DNA from: Kiritimatiellia bacterium
GTDB lineage: Bacteria; Verrucomicrobiota; Kiritimatiellia; CAIVKH01
Direction of reading: 5' to 3'
Assembly: GCA_025054615.1 (NCBI GenBank)
Contig: JANWZO010000013.1
Location: 1-64,000, forward strand
DNA: 64,000 nt
Every line of letters begins with the position of its first letter. The stretch's first letter is position 1. The notes under the pieces are model-generated. The model saw only the letters and a list, made by a program, of their open reading frames with translations. It ran no database searches and was not told where the DNA came from. Positions 63,298 through 64,000 of this stretch are shown in pieces. A program made the translations under genes and the position numbers.

Positions 63298-64000
63298 TCA
63301 CGGGCTGCTTTTCTCTGCCGGGACTACAAATGCGCGATCGAGCCAGAGCTCAATCTCGCCGCCCATGACCTGCAACTCGAGACGCGTCGGGGCGTGGAGT
63401 CGATATTCGAGGCTCTGTATTTTCCAGACGCCCTCCGGATCGGGATCGATCGGGACGGCAAGGACGTGACGTGCTGCTTTGGTGTCGTTCAGGATGAATT
63501 CTCCCGCATGCGCGCCGGGCCGCGGAGGCCTGCCGGCGCGAAATTCGATAGTAAACCGATGAAGGCCGGGCGCCAGGTCGATTTCGGCGCCCAGGACGAC
63601 GGGTTTGCGTTTTGCGCCCTCGCGACCGGGCCAATAGCGTACGGCGCCCCGCTCTGGGTCAAGCCGGGTCGAGCCGAACATCTTGCGGCTGGTTCCGAGG
63701 AACAACGTCGGTCGGGCGTCGTTCTCGAGCAGGGTTTGGTTGCGGTTGGTCGGCGCGCCTTTCTGCAGCACGCAATACAAGCCATCAGCATAGAGCACTC
63801 CCCATGTGCCGGCACGGAGGAGGTCGAGGTATTCGCGGGGGATGCGATTCCGGTTCAGGAACGCCACCGAAACCTCCAGGTGCGTGGCCGAAGGCTCGAC
63901 GAGATTCATGTAGAAAAGGTCCCGTCGGTTCGCCGCTAGTGACAGCAATTCACGCGGGGCGGTGAGGATCCCCTCTTTGGGAACGAAACGCTGAGCGACC
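63298..64000 (-). CDS. DUF2079-like membrane protein, C-terminal part (runs off window)
   Basis: The reverse frame stays open to the right edge, so the gene is 5'-partial; the apparent TTG start at 63948 is inside it. Readable residues include VAQRFVPKEGILTAPRELL, then AANRRDLFYMNLVEPSATHLEVSVAFLNRNRIPREYLDLLRAGTWGVLYADGLYCVLQKG. This matches the periplasmic C-terminal half of DUF2079 (predicted glycosyltransferase-like membrane) proteins. The remaining 150 residues form an unrecognised beta-rich domain. The identification is tentative. Confidence 0.55.
   Translation of the reverse strand, partial: VAQRFVPKEGILTAPRELLSLAANRRDLFYMNLVEPSATHLEVSVAFLNRNRIPREYLDLLRAGTWGVLYADGLYCVLQKGAPTNRNQTLLENDARPTLFLGTSRKMFGSTRLDPERGAVRYWPGREGAKRKPVVLGAEIDLAPGLHRFTIEFRAGRPPRPGAHAGEFILNDTKAARHVLAVPIDPDPEGVWKIQSLEYRLHAPTRLELQVMGGEIELWLDRAFVVPAEKSSP

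Overview
The window is a mostly chromosomal, GC-rich and gene-dense stretch. I place it tentatively in the PVC superphylum (Verrucomicrobiota/Kiritimatiellota). The reasons are a PEP-CTERM sorted exported protein, a YQGRL-type exported repeat protein, a very long GreA-domain protein, a DUF2723 O-mannosyltransferase-like protein and a compact type II-C Cas9. This is an inference from gene content. No rRNA is present.

Layout. 1-1277: the start of a large exported protein made of 17-residue repeats, running off the left edge. 2.0-5.9 kb: leuS, a LamG-domain exported protein and tRNA-Gly(TCC). 5.9-11.6 kb: a leftward leuC-leuD operon with three overlapping downstream genes (RNase H-like, 2-hydroxyacid dehydrogenase, GH67-like protein). 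11.6-19.6 kb: thiL-thiD, then a rightward chain amylase-apgM-rlmN, ychF and malate dehydrogenase. 19.7-24.8 kb: four translationally coupled membrane genes alternating PMT/ArnT-like glycosyltransferases with PAP2 phosphatases. 25.4-34.5 kb: a DUF2723/TPR protein, pdxH, feoAB, a GtrA-like protein and the GreA-domain protein. 34.8-41.2 kb: thrS, infC (AUU start), an MBL hydrolase, an MJ0936-type phosphoesterase and a 779-residue three-part protein. 41.2-45.4 kb: AsmA-like, proC, yggS and fused pabBC. 45.6-50.1 kb: a type II-C CRISPR locus. 50.4-57.9 kb: envelope glycan genes, NUDIX, dGTPase-like, a DEDD exonuclease and hpt. 58.0-59.5 kb: a Pur-alpha-like RNA/DNA-binding protein, an ECF sigma factor and a small membrane partner. 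59.6-63.0 kb: two exported propeller-like proteins. 63.3 kb to the right edge: the C-terminal part of a DUF2079-like membrane protein.

Two things stand out. First, the protein at 38845-41184 joins a DUF1887/Card1-like CARF sensor, a PD-(D/E)XK nuclease and a MYG1/DHH-type phosphoesterase in one chain. It has the look of a nucleotide-signalled nuclease carrying its own possible off-switch. No cas10 or other cyclic-oligoadenylate synthase is visible here. Second, the Cas9 locus is complete in protein terms and has a clear tracrRNA, divergent from cas9 and sharing its promoter region. The only CRISPR repeat I can find is one copy beside cas2, recognised because it matches the tracrRNA anti-repeat (a 19-nt perfect match plus further blocks).

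Other recurring signals are a 67-bp dispersed repeat built of three palindromes (TTCCAT-N3-ATGGAA type), seen near leuC and near the tracrRNA gene, and several genes whose predicted -10 box lies only 5-10 bases before the start codon with no Shine-Dalgarno, which suggests leaderless mRNAs.
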